Source: Alcanivorax sp.
Lineage (GTDB): Bacteria > Pseudomonadota > Gammaproteobacteria > Pseudomonadales > Alcanivoracaceae
NCBI RefSeq assembly: GCF_002726155.1
Contig: NZ_PBSH01000030.1
Location: 62,001-126,000 of the forward strand
DNA: 64,000 bases
Reading direction: 5' to 3'
The translations under genes and the position numbers were made by a program. Each line of letters starts with the position of its first letter. The first letter of the stretch is position 1. Shown piece after piece: positions 25,606 through 33,799 of this stretch. The notes under the pieces are model-generated. The model searched no databases and had not been told where the DNA came from. It saw nothing but the letters and a program-made list of their open reading frames with translations.

Positions 25606-26748
25606 GTGAGCGCCCTGAACTATTTCAATGAAACCCACCAGATGGTGCGCGATACCGTCCGCAAATTCGTCGAACGGGAAATTCTCCCGGACGTGGATGA
25701 CTGGGAAGAAGCCGGGGAGTTTCCCCGTGAGTTGTACAAGACGGCGGCGGACGCAGGCATTCTCGGCATTAATGCCCCGGAGGAATTTGGCGGTACAGGC
25801 GAAGACGTCTTCATGAAGATCGCTGCCTGTGAAGAGCTGGTGCGCTGTTCTTCGGGTGGGCTGTGCGCAAGCCTTGGCTCCCTGGATATCGGTCTGCCGC
25901 CGGTTTGGAAGTGGGGTAGTGAAGCCATGAAGCAGCGGGTTATTCCTGAGGTGATCAGTGGTGACAAAATCTCTGCTCTGGCCATCACGGAACCCAATGG
26001 GGGCTCTGACGTGGCGAACCTGCAAACCCGTGCCGTGCGTGATGGCGACCACTATGTGGTGAACGGCGCCAAGACCTTTATCACCAGTGGTGTGCGAGCA
26101 GATTATTACACCGTGGCGGTTCGTACCGGCGACAAGGGATACGGCGGCATCAGCCTGCTGTTGATCGAGAAAGGGACGCCGGGCTTTACGGTGGGTCGCA
26201 GGCTGAAAAAAATGGGCTGGTGGGCCTCTGACACGGCCGAATTGTTTTTCGAGGATTGCCGGGTGCCGGCGGAAAACCTGATCGGCCCGGAAAATGGTGG
26301 CTTCTATTGCATCATGAGCAATTTCCAGATGGAGCGTTTGATTCTGGCGGTGACGGCAAACAGCACCGCCCAATTGGCGCTGGATGAAGCCATGAAGTAT
26401 GTGAAAGAGCGGGAAGCCTTTGGTCGTCCTCTTGCCGGCTTCCAGGTGACTCGCCACAAGCTGGCGGAAATGGCGACGGATGTGAAAGCCAGCACCGAGT
26501 TTACCTATCGTGTGGCCGCAAAGATTGCAGCCGGTGAAAACTGTGTGCTGGATGTGTCCATGGCGAAGAATGTGGCAACCCGCTGCGCGGATCGGGTGAC
26601 TTATGACGCGGTGCAGTTATTTGGTGGCAGCGGTTACATGCGCGGCACGGTGGTAGAACGTTTGTTCCGCGACAACCGCATTCTGTCCATCGGCGGTGGC
26701 ACCCATGAAATCATGAACGAAGTGATTGCCAAACAAATGGGGCTTTAA
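25606..26748 (+). CDS. Acyl-CoA dehydrogenase family protein
   Basis: 380 aa FAD enzyme that oxidises an acyl-CoA to the 2-enoyl-CoA, passing electrons to ETF. All three domains are present: helical N-terminus, central beta domain (ITEPNGGSDVANLQTRA, flavin-binding FITSG) and C-terminal helical domain. The catalytic base is E368 in GGTHEIMNE, the position typical of short/medium-chain and many other acyl-CoA dehydrogenases. The GTG at 25606 has AAAGGAGG 6 nt upstream. The chain-length preference cannot be read from sequence. It stands alone with a candidate operator upstream. Confidence 0.93.
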   Translation: MSALNYFNETHQMVRDTVRKFVEREILPDVDDWEEAGEFPRELYKTAADAGILGINAPEEFGGTGEDVFMKIAACEELVRCSSGGLCASLGSLDIGLPPVWKWGSEAMKQRVIPEVISGDKISALAITEPNGGSDVANLQTRAVRDGDHYVVNGAKTFITSGVRADYYTVAVRTGDKGYGGISLLLIEKGTPGFTVGRRLKKMGWWASDTAELFFEDCRVPAENLIGPENGGFYCIMSNFQMERLILAVTANSTAQLALDEAMKYVKEREAFGRPLAGFQVTRHKLAEMATDVKASTEFTYRVAAKIAAGENCVLDVSMAKNVATRCADRVTYDAVQLFGGSGYMRGTVVERLFRDNRILSIGGGTHEIMNEVIAKQMGL

Positions 26749-26893
26749 GAGACGCGACACGCTTCATGCTGCACGCAACAGCGCGGGCCGAGAGTGTCGC
26801 AATCTGAAACGAAAGAGGCCGCGTCCATGAGTTTGGGCGCGGCCTCTTTGTTGTAAGCGAGCCTTGCGTGCAGCATGCAGCGTGTCGCGTCTC
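26749..26893. repeat. 145-bp element: 30-bp terminal inverted repeats around a terminator
   Basis: The left arm 26749-26778 begins on the base after the acyl-CoA dehydrogenase stop. The right arm 26864-26893 ends 3 nt before the AdeT-like gene. The arms match 29 of 30 positions as an inverted repeat (GAGACGCGACACGC... paired with ...GCGTGTCGCGTCTC). A 12-bp hairpin terminator lies between them. The right arm resembles 38400-38436. Confidence 0.9.
26812..26849. terminator. Bidirectional terminator between convergent genes
   Basis: AAAGAGGCCGCG (26812-26823) pairs with CGCGGCCTCTTT (26838-26849), 12 perfect base pairs with A/T ends on both sides. Confidence 0.88.
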
Positions 26894-26896
26894 CCT

Positions 26897-27889
26897 TTAA
26901 GTACACTCCGCCCGTGCCGGCGCCATTTTGCAGCGCACCTTGCGCAACAGAGTCAGCATAGCCGGGTCGTAGTAACCTTCGTCACGAAGCTGGTTGCGGG
27001 CTTCCTGCATCATCACTTCGTACTCGGCCTTGTCGGCATCGGGGATTTCTACCCACCAACGCTTGTCCACGTGCTGAGCTTCTTTGTCCAGCTGATCGGT
27101 GATGCGGTGCAGGTTGTTGTAGAAATACTCACGGGATTTTTGCGCCATGTCTGCCGGGAACTTGTCTTTCTTGGCGATCAGCTGAATGGTCAACTGGGCC
27201 AGCGGATAATTGATGATGCCACCGTCCGGGCTCAGGCCCTTGTAGAGTTCCAGCGCGTTGTAGGCAACCAGTGGCGCAGCGATCACGTCTACCACCCCAT
27301 TGTTGAACTTGGTGGAGAAATTGGTGATGTCCGAGGCAACCGGAGTAGCGCCGACCTGGGAAACCAGCTTGGCCTGGGTTTCATCATATTCCAGCACGGC
27401 GACTTTCTTGCCGGCCGCTTTGGCCAGGGAATTCACCTGGCGATCGTTAACGAATACATACGCAGCACCGGCAGGCGCAATCCCCATGATCTGGTAGGAG
27501 CCCTGTGACAGTTTGTCTGCGCTCTGTGGGTGAGAGAGCACCTGAAGGACCACTTTCATGTGATCCATGGAGGGGATGGCGCCAATGGAATCCACCGTGC
27601 CGGCGTATTTGTTGAACGCCCGGCCGCGGATACCGGTAATCAAGGAGGCATCACACACACCGGCTTTCAGGTCCTCAGCAGCAATAGCTTCGTTGGTGTA
27701 GGGCACCAGCTCGGTTTCCAGGCCCCAGTCCAGTGCGGCGGCTTTCCAGTCTTTCATGGCGCCCATGACCGGGCCCACATTGCCGACAATATCGAATACA
27801 CAGATTTTGCGTTTAATCGTCTCTGCCTGCACGGAGAGGGAGGCAGTGAGCGCACAGGCCGTGACAACGGCGGTGAACAGCTTCTTCAT
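26897..27889 (-). CDS. AdeT1/2-type periplasmic solute-binding protein (paralog 1)
   Basis: 330 aa with a clear signal peptide (MKKLFTAVVTACALTASLSVQA-E). It belongs to the AdeT1/2 family, once described as an aminoglycoside efflux component in Acinetobacter but built like TRAP solute receptors. Family marks: KRKICVFDIVG, CDASLITGIRGRAFNKY, APAGAAYVFVNDR, KFNNGVVDVIAAPLVAY and a C-terminal RCKMAPARAEC. Four cysteines (one in each of the first two motifs, two at the end) are shared with all four other paralogs. It is 16-26 kb from the rest of the set, downstream of an AraC regulator. The ligand is unknown. Confidence 0.87.
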   Translation of the reverse strand: MKKLFTAVVTACALTASLSVQAETIKRKICVFDIVGNVGPVMGAMKDWKAAALDWGLETELVPYTNEAIAAEDLKAGVCDASLITGIRGRAFNKYAGTVDSIGAIPSMDHMKVVLQVLSHPQSADKLSQGSYQIMGIAPAGAAYVFVNDRQVNSLAKAAGKKVAVLEYDETQAKLVSQVGATPVASDITNFSTKFNNGVVDVIAAPLVAYNALELYKGLSPDGGIINYPLAQLTIQLIAKKDKFPADMAQKSREYFYNNLHRITDQLDKEAQHVDKRWWVEIPDADKAEYEVMMQEARNQLRDEGYYDPAMLTLLRKVRCKMAPARAECT

Positions 27890-28007
27890 CAGTCTCTTCC
27901 TGATTGTTATTGCTAGTATGTTGGCTGACGCCGGGAGCGTTTCCCGATACTAGTGCCAGGATCGGGGAACGCAAAAACACCAAGCGTCAGGAATGCGGGA
28001 TATTAAG

Positions 28008-29096
28008 TCAATGGCCCGGCTGAGAGGGGGGGCCGCCGTCGGGTACATTTGGTTCTTCTGCGCTGTCCCAGTAAGGAGGCGGTGCTTTGGCGTTGCGGCG
28101 GATTTCTCCGGGGGTGTGTCCTGTCCAGCCCCGGTAGGCCTTGCTGAAACTGGCCTGATCGCTGTAGCCCAGATACTCAGCAATTTTTTCCAGTGCCATA
28201 TCGGTGTCCACCAGGTAGCGGGAGGCAAACATTTCACGAATTTCATTGCGAAGGCCGCTGAAGGCAAATCCGGACAGGCTTAAATGGCGGCGCACAGAGC
28301 GAGGGCTCATGCCCAGCTTGGCGGCTACCCGTTCCAGGGTGCTGTCTCGGCCGGGAGCGTTGCGGATTTCATGGCGTACCTGAATGACTACCTTGAGACT
28401 TTCATCGCCCCGGGCCTGCTCCTGAGACTGGGCCGTAGCCAGATAGTTGGCCACCGTGGCGTCATCATCACGAGCCTGACGACCCGATAGGGGAAGCAGT
28501 ACGCGGTTGTGCTCACAGTTGAATTTCATTTCGATGCCATCGCCCAGATGCTGGAAACTGGAGGCTTTGGCTGGGCACGGAAAATCATATTCAAACGTGA
28601 AATGGCGACAGACAAGCGATGCCAGTGCATGAATGCTGCCCATGTAGATGTTGGTAACGAAGGGTCTTAGCTCACCCAAGTCCCAGTTGTCATGCAGGCG
28701 AATGGAGATGTCTTCGCCCGTGCAGTGAATCTCCATATCCATGATAGGTAATGAAACGCGAAGATATTGCACCACCATATTAACCAGCTTGCGGTAATCC
28801 TGTTGGCGAAGCAGGGCAAAACCCAGCAGGCCATGGCCCTGTAAATCCAGTTCCTGGCCAAAGCGAAATGAGGCGGTGTCGTCTTTGAGAAGAGTGTCGG
28901 CATGGCGGAGCATGGTGAGTAGCTGCCTCATGGTCACAAAGGCATCAGGGTTATTCAATACAGCGGGATCAATGTTGGCTTCTTTGAGTACGATAGTTCC
29001 ACTTATTCCCTGTTTTTGTGTGAACCGTAAAAAACGGCGGGCATAGCGAATAGAAATTAGCGGAACGTCCAGTGCCATTCCATTGTTTTTCATTTT
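28008..29096 (-). CDS. AraC-family transcriptional regulator (OruR-like)
   Basis: About 362 aa. An N-terminal sensor domain of the 'Arabinose_bd' type found in OruR/ArgR-like and other pseudomonad regulators is followed by a C-terminal double helix-turn-helix (LERVAAKLGMSPRSVRRHLSLSG and IAEYLGYSDQASFSKAYRGWTGHTPGEIRR). The ATG at 29096 has CGAGG 8 nt upstream; ATGs nine and five codons earlier (from 29123) are also open. It lies upstream of AdeT-like paralog 1 on the same strand and is divergent from the GH3/RND operon, so it could control either or both. Confidence 0.88.
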   Translation of the reverse strand, partial: KMKNNGMALDVPLISIRYARRFLRFTQKQGISGTIVLKEANIDPAVLNNPDAFVTMRQLLTMLRHADTLLKDDTASFRFGQELDLQGHGLLGFALLRQQDYRKLVNMVVQYLRVSLPIMDMEIHCTGEDISIRLHDNWDLGELRPFVTNIYMGSIHALASLVCRHFTFEYDFPCPAKASSFQHLGDGIEMKFNCEHNRVLLPLSGRQARDDDATVANYLATAQSQEQARGDESLKVVIQVRHEIRNAPGRDSTLERVAAKLGMSPRSVRRHLSLSGFAFSGLRNEIREMFASRYLVDTDMALEKIAEYLGYSDQASFSKAYRGWTGHTPGEIRRNAKAPPPYWDSAEEPNVPDGGPPSQPGH

Positions 29097-29144
29097 TTTT
29101 GCCTCGGCCATGTGGCCTGACATTGTTGTTATTTTACTTGTGAT

Positions 29145-29164
29145 ACGCGTCTCATCGGACGCGT
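29145..29164. promoter_or_regulatory. Inverted repeat in the araC/GH3-operon divergent region
   Basis: ACGCGTC (29145-29151) and GACGCGT (29158-29164) form a 7-bp dyad with a 6-nt spacer, between the AraC-type gene and the divergent operon. Confidence 0.4.
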
Positions 29165-29171
29165 TATTGTT

Positions 29172-29187
29172 ACTGGTTTAAACCAGT
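29172..29187. promoter_or_regulatory. 16-bp perfect palindrome, candidate operator
   Basis: ACTGGTTTAAACCAGT is a perfect palindrome 76 nt upstream of the divergent AraC gene start and 110 nt before the start at 29298. It lies in an unusually AT-rich intergenic stretch. Which protein binds it is unknown. Confidence 0.5.
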
Positions 29188-29297
29188 GTTGCCATTTTTA
29201 ACAAAAAAATGGCCGCTTTGACTATTAAGTAATTCACGGCCCGTGTAGATCATGAGCACCGCTTTTTAAGGCATAAAAATAATCATGGAGCGGGAAA

Positions 29298-30065
29298 ATG
29301 CAACGGGAAAATGCATCTAACCTGAAAGCCAGATATCTGCCTCTGTCCAAGGTATCGGTACCCATAATGCGAAGAATGTATGAGATTTACTCCGGGTACT
29401 ACGAAAATATAAGTCTGGATCTTTTTTGTCAGGATATGGTGGAAAAGAGCGGCGTATTTTTAGTGGAAGAGAAAGCAACCAAGCGAGTGGTTGGTTTCTC
29501 TACCTTGAAGATTCTCGACATGAACGTAGAGGGTCGCAGGGTAAAAGGCGTGTTTAGTGGCGACACCATCATTGAAGAAAAATACTGGGGAAGCAAAGCA
29601 CTTCAGGTAAAGTTTTTCTTCCGTATGATCCGCGAAAAAATACGCCACCCTTTCCGCCCCATGTTCTGGTTGCTCATTTCCAAGGGATATAAAACCTATT
29701 TGCTACTGGCGAATAATTTCCATAATTATTATCCCAACCCTGAGGGAAAGGATCAGCGTTTAGCGCCGCTGGTCGATGCGTACTGCCAATCTCTCTTTTC
29801 TGATTATTACTGCAATCAGCGTCGTCTTCTAGATTTTGGCGAAGGCTATACGCACCTGAAATCCGATGTGGCCGGTATTTCCGATGAAATGCGGCTGGGT
29901 AATGAAAAAATCCAGTTCTTTGAAAAACAGAACCCCTCCTGGCAGCGCGGTACGGAATTGCCCTGTATCGGGCAGGTGAACCTGAAACTTCTGGTTAGCT
30001 ATCCGTTCCAGCTATGGCAAAAAAAACGCCGTAAATCCAAGCCCGCAGTGGCATCTGCGGCCTGA
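29298..30065 (+). CDS. Putative GNAT-like protein, first gene of the GH3/RND operon
   Basis: 255 aa, soluble, basic C-terminus. It was not recognised with certainty; the order of beta strands (GVFLVEEKATKRVVGFSTLKIL, then a GDTIIEEKYWGSKALQVKFF segment like an acetyl-CoA pyrophosphate loop region) suggests an acyltransferase fold. The gene is noticeably AT-richer than its neighbours, consistent with transfer. The ATG at 29298 follows GGAGCGGGAAA. The GH3 gene starts 20 nt after its stop, so it probably leads the operon. Divergent AraC upstream. Confidence 0.6.
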   Translation: MQRENASNLKARYLPLSKVSVPIMRRMYEIYSGYYENISLDLFCQDMVEKSGVFLVEEKATKRVVGFSTLKILDMNVEGRRVKGVFSGDTIIEEKYWGSKALQVKFFFRMIREKIRHPFRPMFWLLISKGYKTYLLLANNFHNYYPNPEGKDQRLAPLVDAYCQSLFSDYYCNQRRLLDFGEGYTHLKSDVAGISDEMRLGNEKIQFFEKQNPSWQRGTELPCIGQVNLKLLVSYPFQLWQKKRRKSKPAVASAA

Positions 30066-30084
30066 GAATAAGCCAGGAAAAACC

Positions 30085-31710
30085 ATGTTTGGACATCGTC
30101 TTCTTAAACTGGCCGCCTGGCCAGGTGAGCGTCGTTTCTCGGTTGGCCGTGAGCGGTTGGAATCGGTACAGCGACAGAAACAGGCCGCGCTGCTCAAGCG
30201 TGTGGCAGCCAGCCCGCTGGGGCATCGAAACGGCATTCGGGGTGACTGGTCGTGGGAGACGTTTGCGGACCGGCAGCCGGTTACGGACTATGAGCAATGG
30301 GCGGATGCGATTACCTTGTCGCGCGAACAAGGTGATTGTCGCTTGATCGATTCCCCGTTGGTTCGCTGCCAGCCAACCAGTGGCTCCACGTCCGCGATTA
30401 AGTGGATTCCCTATACACGCCAGTTTCTCGGTGAACTGGATGCGGCGATCAGCCCCTGGATTGTGGATTTATACCGGCAGTACCCCCGGCTGGTGCAGGG
30501 GCGCCATTACTGGTCCATGTCCTGGGTGCCCACCTCGCTGCGCGACAATATGCGCGAGGATGTGAATGACGACATTCAGCTGATGTCCATGGGCAAGCGC
30601 TTGCTGGCCGGAGCGACCCAGTGTGTGCCGCAGGATGTGGCGCTGGCCAGAACCTCCGATGATTCCCTGTTTGCCACCCTTGCCTATCTGGTCAGCGATC
30701 CCGGCTTGTCCATGCTTTCGATCTGGAGTCCCACTTTCGGCTTGGGGATGCTGCGTGCCATGGCACAGTGGCGAGAGGAGCTGGCAGAGGTGCTTAGCAC
30801 CGGATCCTGGGGGAATCGCATGCTCGGCGGTGCGGTGGATTCCTGTCCTTGGTCACCGCAAACGGGAGCCTTGTTGCGAGAGTGGGACGGTCGATTGAGC
30901 GCGGACTTCCTGACGGCGTTGTGGCCGAAATTGGCACTGGTGAGCGCCTGGGATACGGCAGCTTCCACGCCGTGGGCGAAAGAGCTGCATGCTTTACTTC
31001 CCCAGGCCGCGTTTCAGGGTAAAGGACTGTGGGCCACCGAAGGCGTGGTCACCATTCCCTATGCAGGACGTTATCCGCTGGCGTATCGCAGTCACGTGTA
31101 TGAATTCCAGGACCCTGCCGACGGCCGTATCTTCGCGCCCTGGGAATTGGAGGCCGGGCAGCAGGTGATGCCGTTGCTGAGTACCGGCAGCGGCTTGTTG
31201 CGTTACCGGCTGAAAGATCTGGTGGAAGTGGATGATTTTGTCGGCGGAATCCCCAGCCTGCGTTTCCTTGGGCGAGCAGGAACCACCGATCTGGTCGGCG
31301 AAAAAATGACGGCGGCAGCTGTAGATGGTGCCATGGCAGCCTTGGCGTTACCGGAGGAATTGCTACCGGTATGCACGGTGGCGGTGGATCAATCCGTGCA
31401 GGGTTTGCCTGGCTATGTGCTGTTGCTGGAAGGGGAAAACCTGGCCGCTGCCCAACATATCGCGGTGCAGATGGAGTCGGCGCTGCAATTGCATTTTCAT
31501 TACCAGCTGGCACGCAATCTGGGGCAGCTCGCGCCGTTGCGCTGCGTTATTCATCCGGGCATGCGTGAGCGTTATCTGCAGCATTGCCGTCAACGCGGCA
31601 TGATCGAAGGTAATATCAAGATGGAGTCCCTGCAGTACTGGGCAGGAGCGGTGCCGACCTGGCTGGAAGCGCGCTCGGAACAAACACAGGAATCCGGAGT
31701 GACGGCATGA
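30085..31710 (+). CDS. GH3-family acyl-acid adenylate/amide synthetase
   Basis: 541 aa. GH3 proteins adenylate a carboxylic acid with ATP and, in plants, join it to an amino acid. The ATP-binding PTSGSTS is at residues 97-103. Further family motifs are GLWATEGVVTIPYAG in the middle, STGSGLLRYRLKDLVEV, FLGRAGTTDLVGEKMT and a C-terminal GNIKMESL, together marking the ANL-like N-terminal and hinge/C-terminal domains. AGGA lies 7 nt before the ATG. It is translationally coupled (ATGA) to a GNAT gene. The acid and the acceptor are unknown. Confidence 0.88.
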   Translation: MFGHRLLKLAAWPGERRFSVGRERLESVQRQKQAALLKRVAASPLGHRNGIRGDWSWETFADRQPVTDYEQWADAITLSREQGDCRLIDSPLVRCQPTSGSTSAIKWIPYTRQFLGELDAAISPWIVDLYRQYPRLVQGRHYWSMSWVPTSLRDNMREDVNDDIQLMSMGKRLLAGATQCVPQDVALARTSDDSLFATLAYLVSDPGLSMLSIWSPTFGLGMLRAMAQWREELAEVLSTGSWGNRMLGGAVDSCPWSPQTGALLREWDGRLSADFLTALWPKLALVSAWDTAASTPWAKELHALLPQAAFQGKGLWATEGVVTIPYAGRYPLAYRSHVYEFQDPADGRIFAPWELEAGQQVMPLLSTGSGLLRYRLKDLVEVDDFVGGIPSLRFLGRAGTTDLVGEKMTAAAVDGAMAALALPEELLPVCTVAVDQSVQGLPGYVLLLEGENLAAAQHIAVQMESALQLHFHYQLARNLGQLAPLRCVIHPGMRERYLQHCRQRGMIEGNIKMESLQYWAGAVPTWLEARSEQTQESGVTA

Positions 31711-32798
31711 GCTACCGCATCCGGCCTGCCTGTGACCAGGATAACGGGGCCATCCTGGCGTTGCTGCAGGGGACACCCCAGCACGGCGCGGTGACCCTGA
31801 ATTTTGAACGGCATCCGGATTACTTCCGGGGCGCCCAGGTGACCTGCGAACAGCCGGACGTGTGGGTGGCTGAGCCCAAGGGGGGCGCCGGTGAACTGGG
31901 CGCTGTCTACAATGTGGGCTGGCGGCACCTGTGGGTGAATGGCGAAGTCAAAGCGATTCGCTATGCGCACGATTTACGTATCGCGCCGCAATTCCGTAAT
32001 GGCCTGGTGCTACACCGCCTGTTTCGCCAGTTGCGCAAGCAGCTGTCCGAGGGCGAGTGGATGCAGACCACGGTGCTGCGCGACAACGAGGCCTCTCTGG
32101 GATCGGTGGCCAGTGGCCGTGCCGGGCTGCCCACCTATTACCCCCACGGCACGATCGAGACCAGCCTGGTGTATACCCGGGCGCGCCATCACCGGCTGCC
32201 AAAAGATGTGCAAATCCGGCAAACCGGTGAAGCCGACCTGCCCGCCATGGCGGCGTTGTTGCAACGCGAAGGGGCCAGCAAACAGTTCTTTCCCTACTGG
32301 GATGTCAGCCGGGTACGCGGTGATGCCTATTGCTATGGACTGAACCCGGAAAGCTTTCTTGGGCTATGGGTCAAGGGGCAGCTCAAGGGGGTGCTGGGAT
32401 TCTGGGATCAGCAGGGCATAAAGCAGACGCGCGTGTTGGGTTATGCCCGGGGCCTGCGGTTTCTACGCCACCTCTACAATACCCATAGCGTGTTGCGCGG
32501 TGGCATGAAGTTGCCTGCGCCCGGCGGCATCCTGTCTTACCTCACCTTGCACAGTGTGGTGGTGGAAGATAACCAGCCTGATTTGTTACGTCTGTTGCTT
32601 GACCATGCCGTGGATCGTTTTCATGGCCGATATGATGCGCTGGTGTGTGGTTTTTTTGCCCAGGATCCATTGGCAACGGTACCGGCCCGGTACCGCCGTC
32701 GTCTGTTATTGAGCGATCACTTTCTGGTGAGTTATGACGGCGATCCCCGTGAGCAACTTGATGATCGCCTGCCCTATGTGGAAGTGGCACGCCTGTGA
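31707..32798 (+). CDS. GNAT-family N-acyltransferase
   Basis: 363 aa with probably two GNAT-like halves. The first has ...AIRYAHDLRIAPQFRNGLVLHRLFRQLRKQL near residues 80-115, a typical acetyl-CoA binding beta4-alpha3 region. The second begins near QIRQTGEADLPAMAALLQ (about 168). It overlaps both neighbours by 4 nt. In this operon it may acylate the product of the GH3 step or its acceptor; that is an inference. Confidence 0.75.
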   Translation: MSYRIRPACDQDNGAILALLQGTPQHGAVTLNFERHPDYFRGAQVTCEQPDVWVAEPKGGAGELGAVYNVGWRHLWVNGEVKAIRYAHDLRIAPQFRNGLVLHRLFRQLRKQLSEGEWMQTTVLRDNEASLGSVASGRAGLPTYYPHGTIETSLVYTRARHHRLPKDVQIRQTGEADLPAMAALLQREGASKQFFPYWDVSRVRGDAYCYGLNPESFLGLWVKGQLKGVLGFWDQQGIKQTRVLGYARGLRFLRHLYNTHSVLRGGMKLPAPGGILSYLTLHSVVVEDNQPDLLRLLLDHAVDRFHGRYDALVCGFFAQDPLATVPARYRRRLLLSDHFLVSYDGDPREQLDDRLPYVEVARL

Positions 32799-33799
32799 AT
32801 ACCGTGTCGACCCGCACCCTGTCGTCCCGGCCGCCGGTGGATTATATCGGCATGTGGTATCGCGCCCGCGCCGTATTGGGTATTGATGATCGTATCGAAT
32901 TTATTTTCATCGATCCGCGTAGTGGTGAACGCGATACCGTCGCCCTGCGTCATCGGGACCATGATGGCGTGGGCGGTATTGCCCAGGCCCTGAAACAACG
33001 CGGGGTGGCACAGCCTCCCATGCCGCTGAGCCGCCAGAAGCAGGCACCGCGTTGGTGGCAGCGTTGGCAACGGTTGCCGGACGACCTGCCTGCGCGGGAA
33101 CCGGTGTGGCGCCATTGGCAGGAGTCCCCTGGACAAGCCGAATCTGAAGAAGTCGAAGACAGCCCGGTCTGCGTGCAATGGTTGAATCCGGCGCAGACCC
33201 GCGCGCTGTATCAGCGGGCTCACCAGAACAAGGTGTCGGTGAACAGCTTGTTGTTACTGGCGTTGCACCGGGCGGTCTGCGACACCTTGATGCTGCACGG
33301 TATTGCCGGTAGCTGGTGCTTTCCGGTGAACATGCGCGGTGTCGTGCCCATGCTGCGCGCGGATATGAACCTGTCCAGCGCGTTCTATCTTACCGTGGAC
33401 CATGAGGACAAGGCCGCCAGGCTGGACCGTTCCGTGCGTGGCTACCTCAAGGCCAATGTGCACTGGCGGTATTGGCATCTGGCGCGTATTGGGCGTTTGA
33501 TCGGCCAGCGGGGCGTGAACTGGTTGTGCGGGCGCCTGCAGAAAGGCACCCGGTACTGCGGGTCTTTTTCCAGCCTGGGTGAGTGGGAGATCGATTTTGC
33601 CTCCGCAGGGATGCGGGAAGATACCGTGTTTGCCTGCTGTGGTCCGGGCAGCCCGAGCCATCCAGTTGCCAACGGTGTGATTGTGGTAAATGGCTGCATG
33701 AGTCTGTCCCTGAAAGTGCACTCATCCCTGGGCGCGCCGCAAGCCACGGTGCGCCAGTGCTTACAACGCTGGGTTAACGGGCTGGGAGTGGTTGAATGA
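32795..33799 (+). CDS. Condensation-fold acyltransferase (CAT/NRPS C-domain superfamily)
   Basis: 334 aa. The superfamily catalytic motif HxxxDG is visible as H53-RDH-D57-G58 within LRHRDHDGVGG. VNSLLLLALHRAV and WCFPVNMRG (about residue 180) match the second half of condensation, WS/DGAT and alcohol acetyltransferase folds. It is shorter than a full NRPS C domain (about 450 aa), so it is a stand-alone enzyme. A GTG start overlaps the GNAT stop by 4 nt. It could join an activated acyl group to an amine or alcohol. The exact family was not identified. Confidence 0.65.
   Translation: MNTVSTRTLSSRPPVDYIGMWYRARAVLGIDDRIEFIFIDPRSGERDTVALRHRDHDGVGGIAQALKQRGVAQPPMPLSRQKQAPRWWQRWQRLPDDLPAREPVWRHWQESPGQAESEEVEDSPVCVQWLNPAQTRALYQRAHQNKVSVNSLLLLALHRAVCDTLMLHGIAGSWCFPVNMRGVVPMLRADMNLSSAFYLTVDHEDKAARLDRSVRGYLKANVHWRYWHLARIGRLIGQRGVNWLCGRLQKGTRYCGSFSSLGEWEIDFASAGMREDTVFACCGPGSPSHPVANGVIVVNGCMSLSLKVHSSLGAPQATVRQCLQRWVNGLGVVE

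Noticed and set aside
26897..27889. AdeT-like proteins as RND efflux pump components
   Set aside because: They are soluble exported proteins with binding-protein layout and no RND or adaptor features; the efflux label is historical.
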